The position numbers and the translations under genes were made by a program. Source: Henriciella sp. (GTDB taxonomy: Bacteria; Pseudomonadota; Alphaproteobacteria; Caulobacterales; Hyphomonadaceae). From it: a stretch of 64,000 bases of DNA. The notes beneath the pieces were generated by a model. It searched no databases, was not told the DNA's origin, and was given only the letters and a program-made list of their open reading frames with translations. The stretch covers positions 62,001-126,000 of the forward strand of contig JASJAO010000008.1 of assembly GCA_030066975.1 (NCBI GenBank). Direction: 5' to 3'. Shown here piece by piece: positions 13,468 to 22,695 of the stretch; the stretch's first letter is position 1, and the number at the start of each line of letters is the position of its first letter.

Positions 13468-16155
13468 TTACGCCGCGTCGTTGGCGAGGTTGCGCAGCAC
13501 ATAGTGCAGGATGCCGCCATTGCGGTAGTATTCGAGCTCATTATCGGTATCGATGCGGACCGTGGTCTCAGCCGTCACTTTCGAGCCGTCAGCGCGGGTG
13601 ATTTCCACCGGTACGGTCTGACGCGGCTTGATGTCATCAATGCCGGTAATGGTCACCTGCTCATCGCCTTTCAGGCCAAGCGATTGCCAGCTCGTGCCTT
13701 CAGCAAATTCAAGCGGCAGCACGCCCATACCGATCAGGTTGGAGCGGTGAATGCGCTCAAACGAGCCTGCAATCACAGCGCGGACACCGAGCAGGATCGT
13801 GCCTTTGGCTGCCCAGTCGCGCGAAGAGCCGTTACCGTAGAGGTGACCGGCAAAGACGACCAGAGGCTTGCCTTCGGCCTGATACTTCATGGCCGCGTCA
13901 TAGATCGGCATCTGCTCACCGCTCGGGTGGTGAATGGTAACACCGCCTTCAACGCCGGGCACCATCTGGTTCTTGATGCGGATATTGGCAAAGGTGCCGC
14001 GCATCATCACCTGGTGGTTGCCGCGCCGCGAGCCATAAGAGTTGAAGTCGAGCACGTTGACCTGACGGTCTTGCAGATACTCGCCCGCCGGGCTGTCGGC
14101 TTTGATCGAACCGGCCGGAGAAATGTGGTCGGTTGTGATACTGTCTGCAAACAGGCCGAGAATGCGCGCATCGTGCACGTCTTCGGGTTTCTCAACGGTG
14201 CGGCCCATGCCTTCAAAGTAAGGCGGGTTCTGCACATAGGTTGAGGAGATCGGCCAGTCATAAGTCTGACCGCCGGAGACCTCGATATCCTGCCACATCT
14301 CATCGCCCTTGAAGACGTCTGAATAGCGTGAGGCAAACATTTGCGGGGTTACAGCCTCAGCCATGATTTCAGCGATCTCGTGGCTGGTTGGCCAGATGTC
14401 TTTCAGATAGACATCGTTGCCGTCTTTGTCCTGACCGAGCGGCTCTTTGGTAATGTTGATCTTGAGCGAACCGGCAATCGCGTAAGCCACCACAAGCGGC
14501 GGTGATGCGAGGTAGTTCGCCTTGATGTCGGGACCGATCCGGCCTTCAAAGTTGCGGTTGCCGGACAGAACCGAACAGGAGACCAAGTCGCCATCTGCGA
14601 TCGCTTTGGAAATGTCCGGATCGAGTGGTCCGGAGTTCCCGATACAGGTCGTGCAGCCATAGCCAACCAGGTTGAAGCCAAGCGCGTTCAGATCCTCTGT
14701 CAGGTTCGCTTTGTCGAGATAGTCGGTGACGACCTGTGATCCGGGTGCGAGTGAGGTTTTGACCCAGGGCTTGCGATTGAGGCCGAGCGCCGCCGCTTTG
14801 CGGGCCACAAGACCAGCGGCGATCAGAACGCTTGGGTTGGATGTGTTCGTACACGACGTGATCGCAGCGATGAACACGTCGCCATGCGTGACGGTGTAGT
14901 CTTCGCCCGCGACTGGGACCTCGGTTGCATCATCAGCGGCGGTGCCGAACTCCTTAACCATGGCTTCGGCGAATTTGGTGTCGGCTTCGGAGAGCAGAAC
15001 CTGATCCTGTGGGCGTTTTGGCCCTGAAATGGAGGGCACGACGGTTGAGAGATCAAGCTCGATCGTGTCAGTGAAGATCGGCTCGGCCATCTCAGGCGCC
15101 CAATAGCCTTGGGCCTTGGCATAGGCTTCGACGAGCGCGATGCGGTCAGCCTCGCGGCCGGTATTGGTGAGGTAGCGGACGGTGTCATCATCGACCGGGA
15201 AGAAAGCGCATGTTGAGCCGAACTCAGGCGACATGTTGGACAAGGTGGCCTGATCTTCGAGCGTGAGATTGGCAAGGCCCGGGCCAAAGAATTCGGTGAA
15301 TTTCGCAACCACGCCAAAGTCGCGCATCATCTTGGTAACGGTCAGCACGAGGTCGGTTGCGGTTGCGCCTTCTGGCAGTTTGCCGGTCAGTTTGAAGCCG
15401 ACCACTTCCGGGATCAGCATGGAGACGGGCTGACCCAGCATCGCCGCTTCGGCTTCGATGCCGCCGACGCCCCAACCCAGAACAGAGAGGCCATTGATCA
15501 TGGTTGTGTGGCTATCGGTGCCGACGCAAGTGTCCGGATAGGCAACCGTCGCGCCATCGGTTTCTTTGGTCCAGACGGTCTGGCCAAGATATTCAAGGTT
15601 AACCTGATGGCAGATGCCGGTGCCCGGAGGGACCACCCGGAAGTTTTCAAACGCGGTCGAGCCCCAGCGCAGGAATTCGTAGCGCTCTTCATTGCGCTCA
15701 TACTCGACTTTGACGTTTTTCTTGAAGCTGTCAGGACCCGCAAAGTGATCCACCATGACCGAGTGGTCGATGACCAGATCGACCGGAACCTGTGGGTTGA
15801 TCGCGTCGGCTTCGGCGCCGAGCTTTTTGGCGGCATCGCGCATCGCCGCGAGATCAACGACGGCCGGAACGCCGGTAAAGTCCTGCATCAGGACGCGGGC
15901 CGGGCGATAGGCGATTTCGTGAGTGACCTTGCCCCCATTGTCGAGCCAGGTCTTGAACGCGGTGATGTCATCCTTGGTGACCGTCGTGCCGTCTTCATTG
16001 CGGAGCATATTCTCGAGCAGCACTTTCAGCGAGGCCGGAAGTCTCGATACATCGCCAAGACCATTTTCGGCTGCGGCATCGAGGGAGTAGTATGTATAGT
16101 CCTTACCGTTTACGGTTAGGGTCTTGCGGGCCTTGAAACTGTCGAGGGAAGACAT
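13468..16155 (-). CDS. acnA: Aconitate hydratase A
   Basis: TCA-cycle enzyme isomerising citrate to isocitrate with a [4Fe-4S] cluster. It has 895 residues, the normal AcnA length. Cluster cysteines are visible in [13 protein letters not shown] near residue 438 and [14 protein letters not shown] near residue 505; [21 protein letters not shown] and the C-terminal swivel-domain motif [13 protein letters not shown] are present. The frame opens with GTG at 16167, but [13 protein letters not shown] (ATG 16155) matches the family N-terminus. Single gene; the ccmA gene diverges upstream. Confidence 0.95.
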   Translation of the reverse strand: MSSLDSFKARKTLTVNGKDYTYYSLDAAAENGLGDVSRLPASLKVLLENMLRNEDGTTVTKDDITAFKTWLDNGGKVTHEIAYRPARVLMQDFTGVPAVVDLAAMRDAAKKLGAEADAINPQVPVDLVIDHSVMVDHFAGPDSFKKNVKVEYERNEERYEFLRWGSTAFENFRVVPPGTGICHQVNLEYLGQTVWTKETDGATVAYPDTCVGTDSHTTMINGLSVLGWGVGGIEAEAAMLGQPVSMLIPEVVGFKLTGKLPEGATATDLVLTVTKMMRDFGVVAKFTEFFGPGLANLTLEDQATLSNMSPEFGSTCAFFPVDDDTVRYLTNTGREADRIALVEAYAKAQGYWAPEMAEPIFTDTIELDLSTVVPSISGPKRPQDQVLLSEADTKFAEAMVKEFGTAADDATEVPVAGEDYTVTHGDVFIAAITSCTNTSNPSVLIAAGLVARKAAALGLNRKPWVKTSLAPGSQVVTDYLDKANLTEDLNALGFNLVGYGCTTCIGNSGPLDPDISKAIADGDLVSCSVLSGNRNFEGRIGPDIKANYLASPPLVVAYAIAGSLKINITKEPLGQDKDGNDVYLKDIWPTSHEIAEIMAEAVTPQMFASRYSDVFKGDEMWQDIEVSGGQTYDWPISSTYVQNPPYFEGMGRTVEKPEDVHDARILGLFADSITTDHISPAGSIKADSPAGEYLQDRQVNVLDFNSYGSRRGNHQVMMRGTFANIRIKNQMVPGVEGGVTIHHPSGEQMPIYDAAMKYQAEGKPLVVFAGHLYGNGSSRDWAAKGTILLGVRAVIAGSFERIHRSNLIGMGVLPLEFAEGTSWQSLGLKGDEQVTITGIDDIKPRQTVPVEITRADGSKVTAETTVRIDTDNELEYYRNGGILHYVLRNLANDAA

Positions 16156-16266
16156 TGGCGTGAGCACCTCTCTTGTGAATATTGTCGTGACTTGCGCGTG
16201 TCCTATACCGCCTAGAGCCTTGACGCAATTGGCACATCGGGCCGCAGGTGAGATGGCGGGTGTGGC

Positions 16267-16842
16267 TTGAGCGGTGCGGTTCTGATCAAGACGCAGTCTG
16301 TCGGGGCGGTCCGCGGGGAGCGGGTACTGTTCAAGGCGCTGAGCCTTGAGGTGCGCAGCGGTGAAACGGTGCTGCTGCGCGGCGCGAATGGCAGCGGGAA
16401 AACGACCTTTCTGCGCCAGCTTGCCGGACTGTCAGAGGTCGCAAGTGGAGCGATGACGCGGGTGGCAGCGCATCACTGGCTTGGCCATACAAACGGACTA
16501 AAGGCGCATGAGACGCCGCGTACACACTTGAAGCACTGGGCGCGGGTCTGGGGCAGCAATGTGGAGATTGACGGCGTGCTGGAGCGAATGCAGCTGAAAC
16601 GACCTGCGGATGTGCCATGCCAAATGCTGTCAGCGGGGCAGAAACGGCGCACAGCTCTAGGGCGGCTCTTGCTGGTGGAGCGCCCGCTCTGGCTGCTGGA
16701 TGAGCCGTTCAATGCGCTCGACACAGCCGGGCGGGATCTGCTCGCCGGGATGATTGAGACCCATTGCGCGGGCGGCGGCGCAGTCATTGCGGCGCTGCAT
16801 GGCGACGCGCCGTTGGCTGCTAGCCGCGAGGTGGCGTTGTGA
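16267..16842 (+). CDS. ccmA: Cytochrome c biogenesis ATP-binding export protein CcmA
   Basis: The ATPase of the CcmABCD complex that drives release of haem-loaded CcmE in System I cytochrome c maturation. It has 191 residues with Walker [10 protein letters not shown] near residue 39, signature LSAGQKRR near residue 120 and Walker [14 protein letters not shown] near residue 139; the very short ABC domain is typical of CcmA. It starts with TTG; no better start lies nearby. Its stop overlaps a GTG that would start the small membrane ORF, followed by ccmB, ccmC, ccmD and ccmG. Confidence 0.92.
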   Translation: MSGAVLIKTQSVGAVRGERVLFKALSLEVRSGETVLLRGANGSGKTTFLRQLAGLSEVASGAMTRVAAHHWLGHTNGLKAHETPRTHLKHWARVWGSNVEIDGVLERMQLKRPADVPCQMLSAGQKRRTALGRLLLVERPLWLLDEPFNALDTAGRDLLAGMIETHCAGGGAVIAALHGDAPLAASREVAL

Positions 16843-17144
16843 GGGGGAGTCAAAGAAGACGACAAAGACGTAGGCGTCGCTCAGGCGATTTTAACGCGCT
16901 GCATAAGCCAGTTCATTCCGCTTCCGATCAAGAAAAAAGCGATAGCGAAAATGAGGGTTTGGGTCTTGACTATTGGGGCGCGGCGATTGTCGTCGTATTC
17001 TTGATAGCGCTTCAAACGACTGGGATCGGCCCTTTGATATTTGCCATGCTTGTAGCTGCTGTGATCGGCGGACTTGCTTATGGAATTTGGTTTAATTTGA
17101 AGCAACGAAAAGACAGGCTCGATCGAGAGAAAGATGAAGGCTAG
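16839..17144 (+). CDS. Small membrane protein inserted in the ccm operon
   Basis: A 101-residue frame fitting exactly between ccmA and ccmB: its GTG overlaps the ccmA stop by 4 bases and its end overlaps the ccmB start by 11. It has an Arg-rich N-terminus, one long or two short hydrophobic stretches (about residues 47-87) and a charged tail. Purine-rich first codon positions support the plus strand over an opposing 74-codon frame. Third positions are less GC-rich than in ccmA or ccmB, suggesting a later acquisition. It is not ccmD, which is found downstream. Function unknown. Confidence 0.55.
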   Translation: MRGSQRRRQRRRRRSGDFNALHKPVHSASDQEKSDSENEGLGLDYWGAAIVVVFLIALQTTGIGPLIFAMLVAAVIGGLAYGIWFNLKQRKDRLDREKDEG

Positions 17145-17799
17145 TCCAGCCCCTCTCTCCTCAGCGTTTCGTCAGGCCTTGTCGGAGGCCTGGGCGGGCG
17201 GGTCTGGGCTGTTATTGCCGCTCGGGTTCTTTGCCGGGACGGCGATGCTGATCCCGTTCAGCCTGGGCAGCGATGCGGAACTGCTCGCGCGGATTGGACC
17301 GGGGGTCCTGTGGCTGGCGCTGGCGCTCGCGTCCATGGTCACGCTGGAGCGAGTGTTTCAGGCTGATTTGCAGGATGGTGCGCTCGATCTCTGGATCCAG
17401 TCGGGCGACTCAATCTCGCTGATCGCAGCGAGCAAGACCTTTGCGCATTGGCTGATTTCAGGTCTGCCGCTGGTCATCCTGACACCGGCCATCGGCTATA
17501 TGCTGGGCGTGCCGATGAGCGAGATGCTGCCGGCCATGCTGGGCTATGCGATGGGCGGTATAACCTTCTTCCTGTGGGGCGGTGTGGCAGCAGCGCTTGC
17601 GGCAAGTGTTGCGCGGGCCGGATTGCTCATCGCAGTGATTGCGCTGCCTTTCTATGTGCCCGCGATCATTTTTGGCGTGCGCGTCGCGGAGGAGGGGCTG
17701 AACGGTGTGGGTCTGCCCTTTTTGGGCGCGTCCATGCTGTTTGCGCTTGGTGTCGCACCCCCTGCAATGGGCGCGGCTTTGCGGTTGGCGGCAGAATAG
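17134..17799 (+). CDS. ccmB: Heme exporter protein CcmB
   Basis: A 221-residue inner-membrane subunit of the CcmABCD complex. It has six predicted transmembrane segments and the family features LERVFQADLQDGALD near residue 70, just after the second helix, and IQSGDSISLIAASKTFAHWL. It starts 11 bp before the upstream small ORF ends, so translation is probably coupled. It works with CcmA as the ABC half-transporter; the substrate question (haem or energy transduction to CcmC-CcmE) is open in the field. Confidence 0.93.
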   Translation: MKASPAPLSSAFRQALSEAWAGGSGLLLPLGFFAGTAMLIPFSLGSDAELLARIGPGVLWLALALASMVTLERVFQADLQDGALDLWIQSGDSISLIAASKTFAHWLISGLPLVILTPAIGYMLGVPMSEMLPAMLGYAMGGITFFLWGGVAAALAASVARAGLLIAVIALPFYVPAIIFGVRVAEEGLNGVGLPFLGASMLFALGVAPPAMGAALRLAAE

Positions 17800-17819
17800 A
17801 TAGGCAGTAGATAACGCTC

Positions 17820-18596
17820 ATGTGGTCTTTCCTTGCCAATCCGCACCGGTTCATGGGGTTTTCGCGCCTAGCGGTGCCGATCTGTTTCGCGATCGGGGCG
17901 CTGCTGATCGGGTGGAGCCTGTACAATGGACTTATGGTGGTGCCGCCGGATGAGGCTCAGGGCGGTGATCTGATGCGGGCCATGTTTACGCATGTGCCGT
18001 CGGCCTGGCTGTGCATGGGGCTTTATGCCGGGCTCGCGGCGGCGAGCTTTGTCTGGTTTGTCTGGCGTCATGAGCTGGCCGATGTGGCGGCGCGCGCGAT
18101 TGCGCCGATCGGGGCAGGCTATACCGCGCTCTGTTTTGTGACCGGCGCGATCTGGGGCCAGAAAGGCTGGGGCCAGGGCTGGCACAATCTGATCCTGGGG
18201 GACAGCCGGTTGATGTCGGTCCTGGTCCTGTTCTTCCTGTTCCTTGGTTATATTGCCTTGCGCGCGGCCATGGAGACACGGCAGAAAGCGGCCAAGGCGG
18301 GCGCGATCCTCGCCATGGTGGGGCTGATCAATGTGCCGATCATCAAAGTGTCGGTAGACCTGTGGGAGACGACCACCATCCACCAGCCCTCCAGCGTGAT
18401 CCGTATTGGGGGTGCGCCGGAGGGAGCCGAGGCCGAAGAAGGCCAGGGTATGAATCCGATGTATTTGCAGCAATTGCTGTGGGGGTTTGGCGGGCATGGC
18501 CTGCTCGCCAGCGCGCTTATCTTCATGCTGATGCGGGCCGAGATTTACAGCCAGAGATCAGACCGCCTCCTCGCAGCGCGGCTGGAAGAAAGCTGA
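17820..18596 (+). CDS. ccmC: Heme-handling protein CcmC with unusual WWD region
   Basis: A 258-residue six-helix protein that loads haem onto CcmE. The axial histidines are present in HVPSAW (His58) and IHQPSSV (His188). The tryptophan-rich WWD motif between them is altered: relatives read roughly WGTWWVWDARLTS, but here residues 118-133 are WGQGWHNLILGDSRLM, with fewer tryptophans and about four extra residues. The second loop (DLWETTTIHQPSS) also looks about two residues longer than usual. The frame is intact on both sides, so this is not a frameshift. It remains a clear CcmC by the other segments and by position. Confidence 0.9.
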   Translation: MWSFLANPHRFMGFSRLAVPICFAIGALLIGWSLYNGLMVVPPDEAQGGDLMRAMFTHVPSAWLCMGLYAGLAAASFVWFVWRHELADVAARAIAPIGAGYTALCFVTGAIWGQKGWGQGWHNLILGDSRLMSVLVLFFLFLGYIALRAAMETRQKAAKAGAILAMVGLINVPIIKVSVDLWETTTIHQPSSVIRIGGAPEGAEAEEGQGMNPMYLQQLLWGFGGHGLLASALIFMLMRAEIYSQRSDRLLAARLEES

Positions 18597-18600
18597 GCCG

Positions 18601-18753
18601 ATGCCGGATTTTGCTGATGATGCGATTTATATCTGGTCGATCACTGTGCTTGGCCTTGCGGTGCCGATCGTGATGGCGGCTTTGACGCTGCTGCGTGTGC
18701 GGCTTGCGAAACAGCGGCTGGAGCGGCTTCAGAAAGATGAGTTGCCGAAATGA
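18601..18753 (+). CDS. ccmD: Heme exporter protein CcmD
   Basis: A 50-residue single-pass protein: an acidic N-terminus (MPDFADDAIYIWS), one helix at about residues 11-31, and a charged, basic cytoplasmic tail. This is the standard CcmD topology. It lies 4 bases after ccmC and overlaps ccmG by ATGA. CcmD is needed for release of holo-CcmE from the CcmABC complex. Confidence 0.88.
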   Translation: MPDFADDAIYIWSITVLGLAVPIVMAALTLLRVRLAKQRLERLQKDELPK

Positions 18754-19268
18754 AGCGCTGGTATGCTGCTATTCCGCTGATTGCGCTGCTGATCCTGGGT
18801 GCGGTTGGGGCCTCGCAGCTGATGAATCCGGAGAAGCCGGGATTTGAAGAGGCGACGCTGCGACCGGCTCCGGTCATGGCGTTTGAACGTTTGCGCGGTG
18901 AGGGTGAAATCCGTTTTGCACCACCTGAAAATGGCGAGACGGTTGTCGTAAACCTGTTTGCGTCCTGGTGCGCGCCGTGCCGGGTTGAGCATCCCCTGCT
19001 AATGGATCTGGCGCTTGCCTATCCTGAGCAGGTTTACGGGCTGGCGTATAAGGACGCGCCTGAAAACACGCTGCAATTTCTGGCTGATCTTGGTGATCCG
19101 TATGCTGATATTGGCAAGGATCGCGACGGGCAGGGCGGTCTGGACTTCGGCCTCACCGGCGTGCCGGAGACCTTTGTCATTGATGGTGACGGGCAAATTG
19201 TAATGCACGTTCGCGGAGTGCTGGACCCCGAAAGCCTTGGACGTATTGAAGACGCGTTAGCCGAGTAG
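18750..19268 (+). CDS. ccmG: Periplasmic thiol:disulfide reductase CcmG (DsbE)
   Basis: A 172-residue membrane-anchored thioredoxin that keeps apocytochrome c or CcmH thiols reduced. It has an N-terminal anchor (about residues 5-22), active site WCAPC near residue 72, and the family-specific GVPETFVID near residue 132. It overlaps ccmD by 4 bases and is the last gene of the ccm run; ccmE, ccmF and ccmH must lie elsewhere. Confidence 0.93.
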   Translation: MKRWYAAIPLIALLILGAVGASQLMNPEKPGFEEATLRPAPVMAFERLRGEGEIRFAPPENGETVVVNLFASWCAPCRVEHPLLMDLALAYPEQVYGLAYKDAPENTLQFLADLGDPYADIGKDRDGQGGLDFGLTGVPETFVIDGDGQIVMHVRGVLDPESLGRIEDALAE

Positions 19269-19273
19269 AGCGC

Positions 19274-19789
19274 TTACTTCTTCTTCTTTTTTTTCTTTTT
19301 CTTCTTCTTTTTGCGCGGACGATCATCCTCGTCTTCATCTTCCTCTTCATGGTCGCCAGCGACCACGGTCAGGGAAAAGATCAGGCTCTGGCGGCGCGAC
19401 TTGCGCAACTCATCGACCAGTTCGCGATCGGCTTCGGCGACGATCGGGGCGGCTTCGCTATAGGCGCGTTCGCCCGCTTCGCTGAGCGAGACGGCTTTGG
19501 CGCGCGCGTCTTCCTTGGATTTGACGCGTTTGACGAGGCCGCTCTTTTCCATCCGGGAGACCATGTCGGCAAGGGTCGAGCGGTCGATGCCAGTCGCATC
19601 AACCAAGTTGGATTGGCTTTGTCCGTCCTCGTCATGCAGGGCGGCGAGCACTGCAAATTGTCGAATGGTCAGCCCCTGTTTGCTGAGCGGTGTCGCTGAC
19701 AAGTTCACAGCTGCCTGTTGTGCTCTGTGCAGCAGATGCGTCACCGAAGTCGCCAGTACGAATTCGGACTCAACGTCTTGTTTGGCCAT
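19274..19789 (-). CDS. MarR-family regulator with acidic and poly-lysine tail
   Basis: A 171-residue protein with a winged-helix MarR domain (about residues 15-135): LTIRQFAVLAALHDEDGQSQSNLVDATGIDRSTLADMV and the wing KEDARAKAVSLSEAG. Beyond the domain lies an acidic run (EEEDEDEDD), then RPR and twelve lysines up to the stop, encoded by a mix of AAG and AAA codons (about 19277-19312). Such a tail is not part of the MarR fold. It could bind nucleic acid, and the TTC/TTT tract may change length by slippage without shifting frame. Convergent with ccmG. Ligand unknown. Confidence 0.85.
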   Translation of the reverse strand: MAKQDVESEFVLATSVTHLLHRAQQAAVNLSATPLSKQGLTIRQFAVLAALHDEDGQSQSNLVDATGIDRSTLADMVSRMEKSGLVKRVKSKEDARAKAVSLSEAGERAYSEAAPIVAEADRELVDELRKSRRQSLIFSLTVVAGDHEEEDEDEDDRPRKKKKKKKKKKKK

Positions 19790-19895
19790 GATTTTAGCCT
19801 ACCCTTTTTAGCTCAGCCCGGTTTAACACGGTTTTGCGAACAAACCGTGTGCAGATCAATTGAATTCACCCATAAAGGGAGAGCCTGACAATAAG

Positions 19896-20432
19896 ATGAC
19901 AGTCAAAACCGCCCAAGCCTTTGAATTTGCTATACCTGCGGGCGATGACAAGGAGCGTCGGGTCTGCCGCACCTGTGACTTCATTGACTATCAGAACCCG
20001 AAAATCGTTGCTGGGTCGGTCGTGACCAAGGGTGATAAGATCCTGTTATGCAAGCGGGCGATCGAGCCGCGCAAAGGATTCTGGACCCTTCCAGCGGGAT
20101 TCATGGAACTCGGCGAAAGTGTCGAGGAAGCCGCAATGCGTGAGGCCCAGGAAGAGGCGCTCGCCGACATTCGGATTGATCGCCTGCTTGCGGTCTATTC
20201 CGTGCCGCGGATCGGGCAGGTGCAGGTGATGTTTCGCGCTGAGCTAACGGGCGACTATGGCGTTGGACCAGAAAGCGAAGCGGTGGACCTGTATGACTGG
20301 AAAGACATTCCGTGGTCAGAGCTTGCCTTTCCAACCGTGGTCTGGGCGTTGACGCATTTCGCGCAGACCCGTGATCAGGATGTGTTTGCGCCGTTTGCCA
20401 ACCCGCCGGGAACCGACAAGCTTACGCGCTAG
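19896..20432 (+). CDS. NUDIX hydrolase with N-terminal CxxC
   Basis: A 178-residue hydrolase of nucleoside-diphosphate-linked compounds. The Nudix box is complete: GFMELGESVEEAAMREAQEE near residues 70-89. It is preceded by a VCRTCDFIDYQNPK segment typical of the subfamily with a short metal-binding knuckle at the front. ATG 19896 was chosen; a TTG at 19860 is also in frame. The substrate could be ADP-ribose or NADH-like dinucleotides; sequence alone does not decide. It overlaps the convergent ispZ/yciB gene by 11 bp. Confidence 0.83.
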   Translation: MTVKTAQAFEFAIPAGDDKERRVCRTCDFIDYQNPKIVAGSVVTKGDKILLCKRAIEPRKGFWTLPAGFMELGESVEEAAMREAQEEALADIRIDRLLAVYSVPRIGQVQVMFRAELTGDYGVGPESEAVDLYDWKDIPWSELAFPTVVWALTHFAQTRDQDVFAPFANPPGTDKLTR

Positions 20433-21183
20433 GTTCGGCGTCTTTCGTGTCCGGGTCCTGCAGATATTTCAGCATGAGCGGTGTGTTGGCGATCATGAAG
20501 ACGACCGTGATGCCCCAGGTCGCGAGCTTCCACCAGGTTGCCCAGATGCCTTCGGCGTCGCGCGATCCAAACTCCAGGCCGAGGAACTGATAGGTTCCAG
20601 CCGGCGCCCATTGGAAGCCGAGAATATTGAGCGGTGTTTCCAGCCCCGGCGCATAATAACGCCAGATAAATTCATTCGCTGCGGCCATGGCAACGAAGTA
20701 GCAAGCCCAGCGCAGCGCGAAAATGTCCCAGACGCGGTCTGGCAGCTGAAACACCTTTTCAAACATCACTTTCCAGATGTTCTGCCCAAAGGCGAGACTG
20801 CCCAAAATGATGCTTGCCAATACGAGTTGCTGGATCGTGGGCTTGGCGTAGATGAAGCCCTTGTCCTGCAGGACGATGCCGATCACGCCGAACGTGCCGA
20901 CAATCCCAGCGCTCATCAGCATGAAGAGCGGGACGGGTAGGCGGTTCATCCGCTTGTGGACGATGACGCCGAGTGTGGCGATGATCAGGACACCGGTTGC
21001 CCAGTAGAGCGCGGTGTCGTTATTGATCGCCATGTCCAGCCCGAACAGGTTGAAGCTGGTCTCAATCCCAGCAATCCGGATGATGTTGTACAGGCCGACA
21101 AAGGCGATCACGGGCAGCAGTTCCGCCCAGATCTGATTGGCCTTGTCGGCGGTCTTGCCGATATCGCTTTGTGTGTCGCTCAT
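20422..21183 (-). CDS. Inner membrane septation protein (IspZ/YciB family)
   Basis: A 253-residue polytopic protein of the YciB/IspA septation family, linked to cell-envelope synthesis and division. About six hydrophobic segments are visible; family blocks include WAELLPVIAFVGLY near residue 19, FGQNIWKVMFEKVFQLP and WRYYAPG around residues 135-180. It is longer than E. coli YciB (179 residues), with extra sequence in the C-terminal third. It overlaps the convergent NUDIX gene. Confidence 0.8.
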   Translation of the reverse strand: MSDTQSDIGKTADKANQIWAELLPVIAFVGLYNIIRIAGIETSFNLFGLDMAINNDTALYWATGVLIIATLGVIVHKRMNRLPVPLFMLMSAGIVGTFGVIGIVLQDKGFIYAKPTIQQLVLASIILGSLAFGQNIWKVMFEKVFQLPDRVWDIFALRWACYFVAMAAANEFIWRYYAPGLETPLNILGFQWAPAGTYQFLGLEFGSRDAEGIWATWWKLATWGITVVFMIANTPLMLKYLQDPDTKDAEPSA

Positions 21184-21225
21184 ACTGTGAGTTACGCGCT
21201 GCGGCGTCCTTTGGATGACCGGGTT

Positions 21226-22659
21226 TCAGCCCTGACCTCTATTTCGCAGAAATTGGCGGGCTCCGCCAGCATCCAGCAACAGCGCAATCGTGACATAGAC
21301 GAGCCCGCCAGCGATGACTTTACCGAGCAATTCCAGCCAGCCGCCCCAGGCCGGAATCAGCTGAATAACGGGCCACATGCAGGCGGCCGCGGCCGTGATG
21401 CGCGCAAGATCGCCGAGCGGGAGGGGCAGGGCGACATACTGGCGTCCGACCAGACCGACAATCAGCACGCCGACACCATAACTGATCAGGGTCGCATAGA
21501 CTGCGCCCATCAGACCGTAGGTGGGGATCAGGATCAGGTTGAGCCCGATATTGAGGCTAGCGGGGATCAGCATTAAAGTGGTGAGGCGCAGGGTTTTGTG
21601 GGCGAGCTGAAAGACTTCGGAAAAATAGTGCATCAGCAAGCCATTGAGCAGACCGGCAAAGGCGATCCAGGGAATAATCTGCGTCGCCCCGACACGGACC
21701 TCTGCGCCGATCAGCACCTCCGCGAGGGGTGTGGCAACCATGGCAATGCCCGCCGCCGCCGGAACGCCGAGCAGGAGCAGGGTTGAGATCAGACCGCGGG
21801 CCTCTTTACGGGCAGCGTCTTTGCCGCCGGACTCGTAGGCCGCCATGATCAGGGGCGAGCCGGCAATCGCGGCCCAGCTACAGATCAGCAGAACTGTCTT
21901 GTCCGCGACGCCATATCCCGCCGCATATTCGCCAACCGCGGCTTCGCCGAGAAAGATCGCGATCAGGAACCGGTCGGCGACGGAGACGATGATGTCGAGC
22001 ACCAGTGCAGCCGCGATGGGCAGGCCATAGGCGAGGTAAAGCTTGCGGCGCTCCGGGCTGACAGTGCCGCCTTTGGCCTGCGCGCGCAGCCATGCCGCTT
22101 CAGGGATGAAGACAATTGCGGCGGCAAGGGCGAGACCGACAAAGGGACTGACGGCACCAAGCCCAGTCTGCCAGGCCACCAATGCGCCGAACAGAAAGCC
22201 GGACAGCGTCAGGAAGGTCTGCAGCAGGCTGTAGCGGCTGACATTCTGCATCGCTTTATGGGATTCCAGCGCCACTTGAATGATGGTGCTCATCACCGTG
22301 ATGACGAGTAGCCAGGGCAGGATGGCGAGATAATCCGGCTGGTGGCGCAGGACGATGGCCAAGGCCGCAAACAGGACAGTTGTGACAATCAGCGAGCGGA
22401 AGGTCAGGGAAAGCGCGGTGCGGAAATGATCCGGCAGTTCGGAGCGCGCCTGCGCCTGTCCGGCATAGCGATAGGCCGCCGCTTCGGCGGGTACCAAGCT
22501 CATTGTATGTACAAGCGTCAGGACCGAGAACATCAGCGCGTAGCGGCCATACTCTTCGGCTTCAAGCAGCCGCGTGAACAGGAAGACCCCGCCAAAGGCG
22601 GCCAGGCCACTGGCAATGCTTACAGGCGTATACCCGGCCAGGTGGCGCAAAAACTTCAT
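21226..22659 (-). CDS. Oligosaccharide flippase family (Wzx-like) membrane protein
   Basis: A 477-residue protein with twelve to fourteen transmembrane segments of the MATE/Wzx polysaccharide-export type; the opening (LASGLAAFGGVFLFTRLLEAEEYGRYALMF) is typical of the family. It would flip an undecaprenyl-linked glycan across the inner membrane. No glycosyltransferases are adjacent, so its glycan is unknown; the glycan operon at 58.9-62.1 kb is far away. It follows the DMT permease by 36 bp on the same strand. Confidence 0.8.
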   Translation of the reverse strand: MKFLRHLAGYTPVSIASGLAAFGGVFLFTRLLEAEEYGRYALMFSVLTLVHTMSLVPAEAAAYRYAGQAQARSELPDHFRTALSLTFRSLIVTTVLFAALAIVLRHQPDYLAILPWLLVITVMSTIIQVALESHKAMQNVSRYSLLQTFLTLSGFLFGALVAWQTGLGAVSPFVGLALAAAIVFIPEAAWLRAQAKGGTVSPERRKLYLAYGLPIAAALVLDIIVSVADRFLIAIFLGEAAVGEYAAGYGVADKTVLLICSWAAIAGSPLIMAAYESGGKDAARKEARGLISTLLLLGVPAAAGIAMVATPLAEVLIGAEVRVGATQIIPWIAFAGLLNGLLMHYFSEVFQLAHKTLRLTTLMLIPASLNIGLNLILIPTYGLMGAVYATLISYGVGVLIVGLVGRQYVALPLPLGDLARITAAAACMWPVIQLIPAWGGWLELLGKVIAGGLVYVTIALLLDAGGARQFLRNRGQG

Positions 22660-22695
22660 GGCGCTGGACTTATCACGGGATATGCGAAAGTCCGG

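Noticed and set aside
13438-14244. 268-codon plus-strand frame
   Set aside because: Antisense to acnA.
16881-17105. 74-codon minus-strand frame with a hydrophobic end
   Set aside because: It shares codon phase with the plus-strand small ORF, but first-position purine bias and operon overlaps favour the plus strand.
18150-18230. Frameshift in ccmC
   Set aside because: Reading frame and homology continue on both sides of the altered loop; no shifted frame restores the WWD motif.
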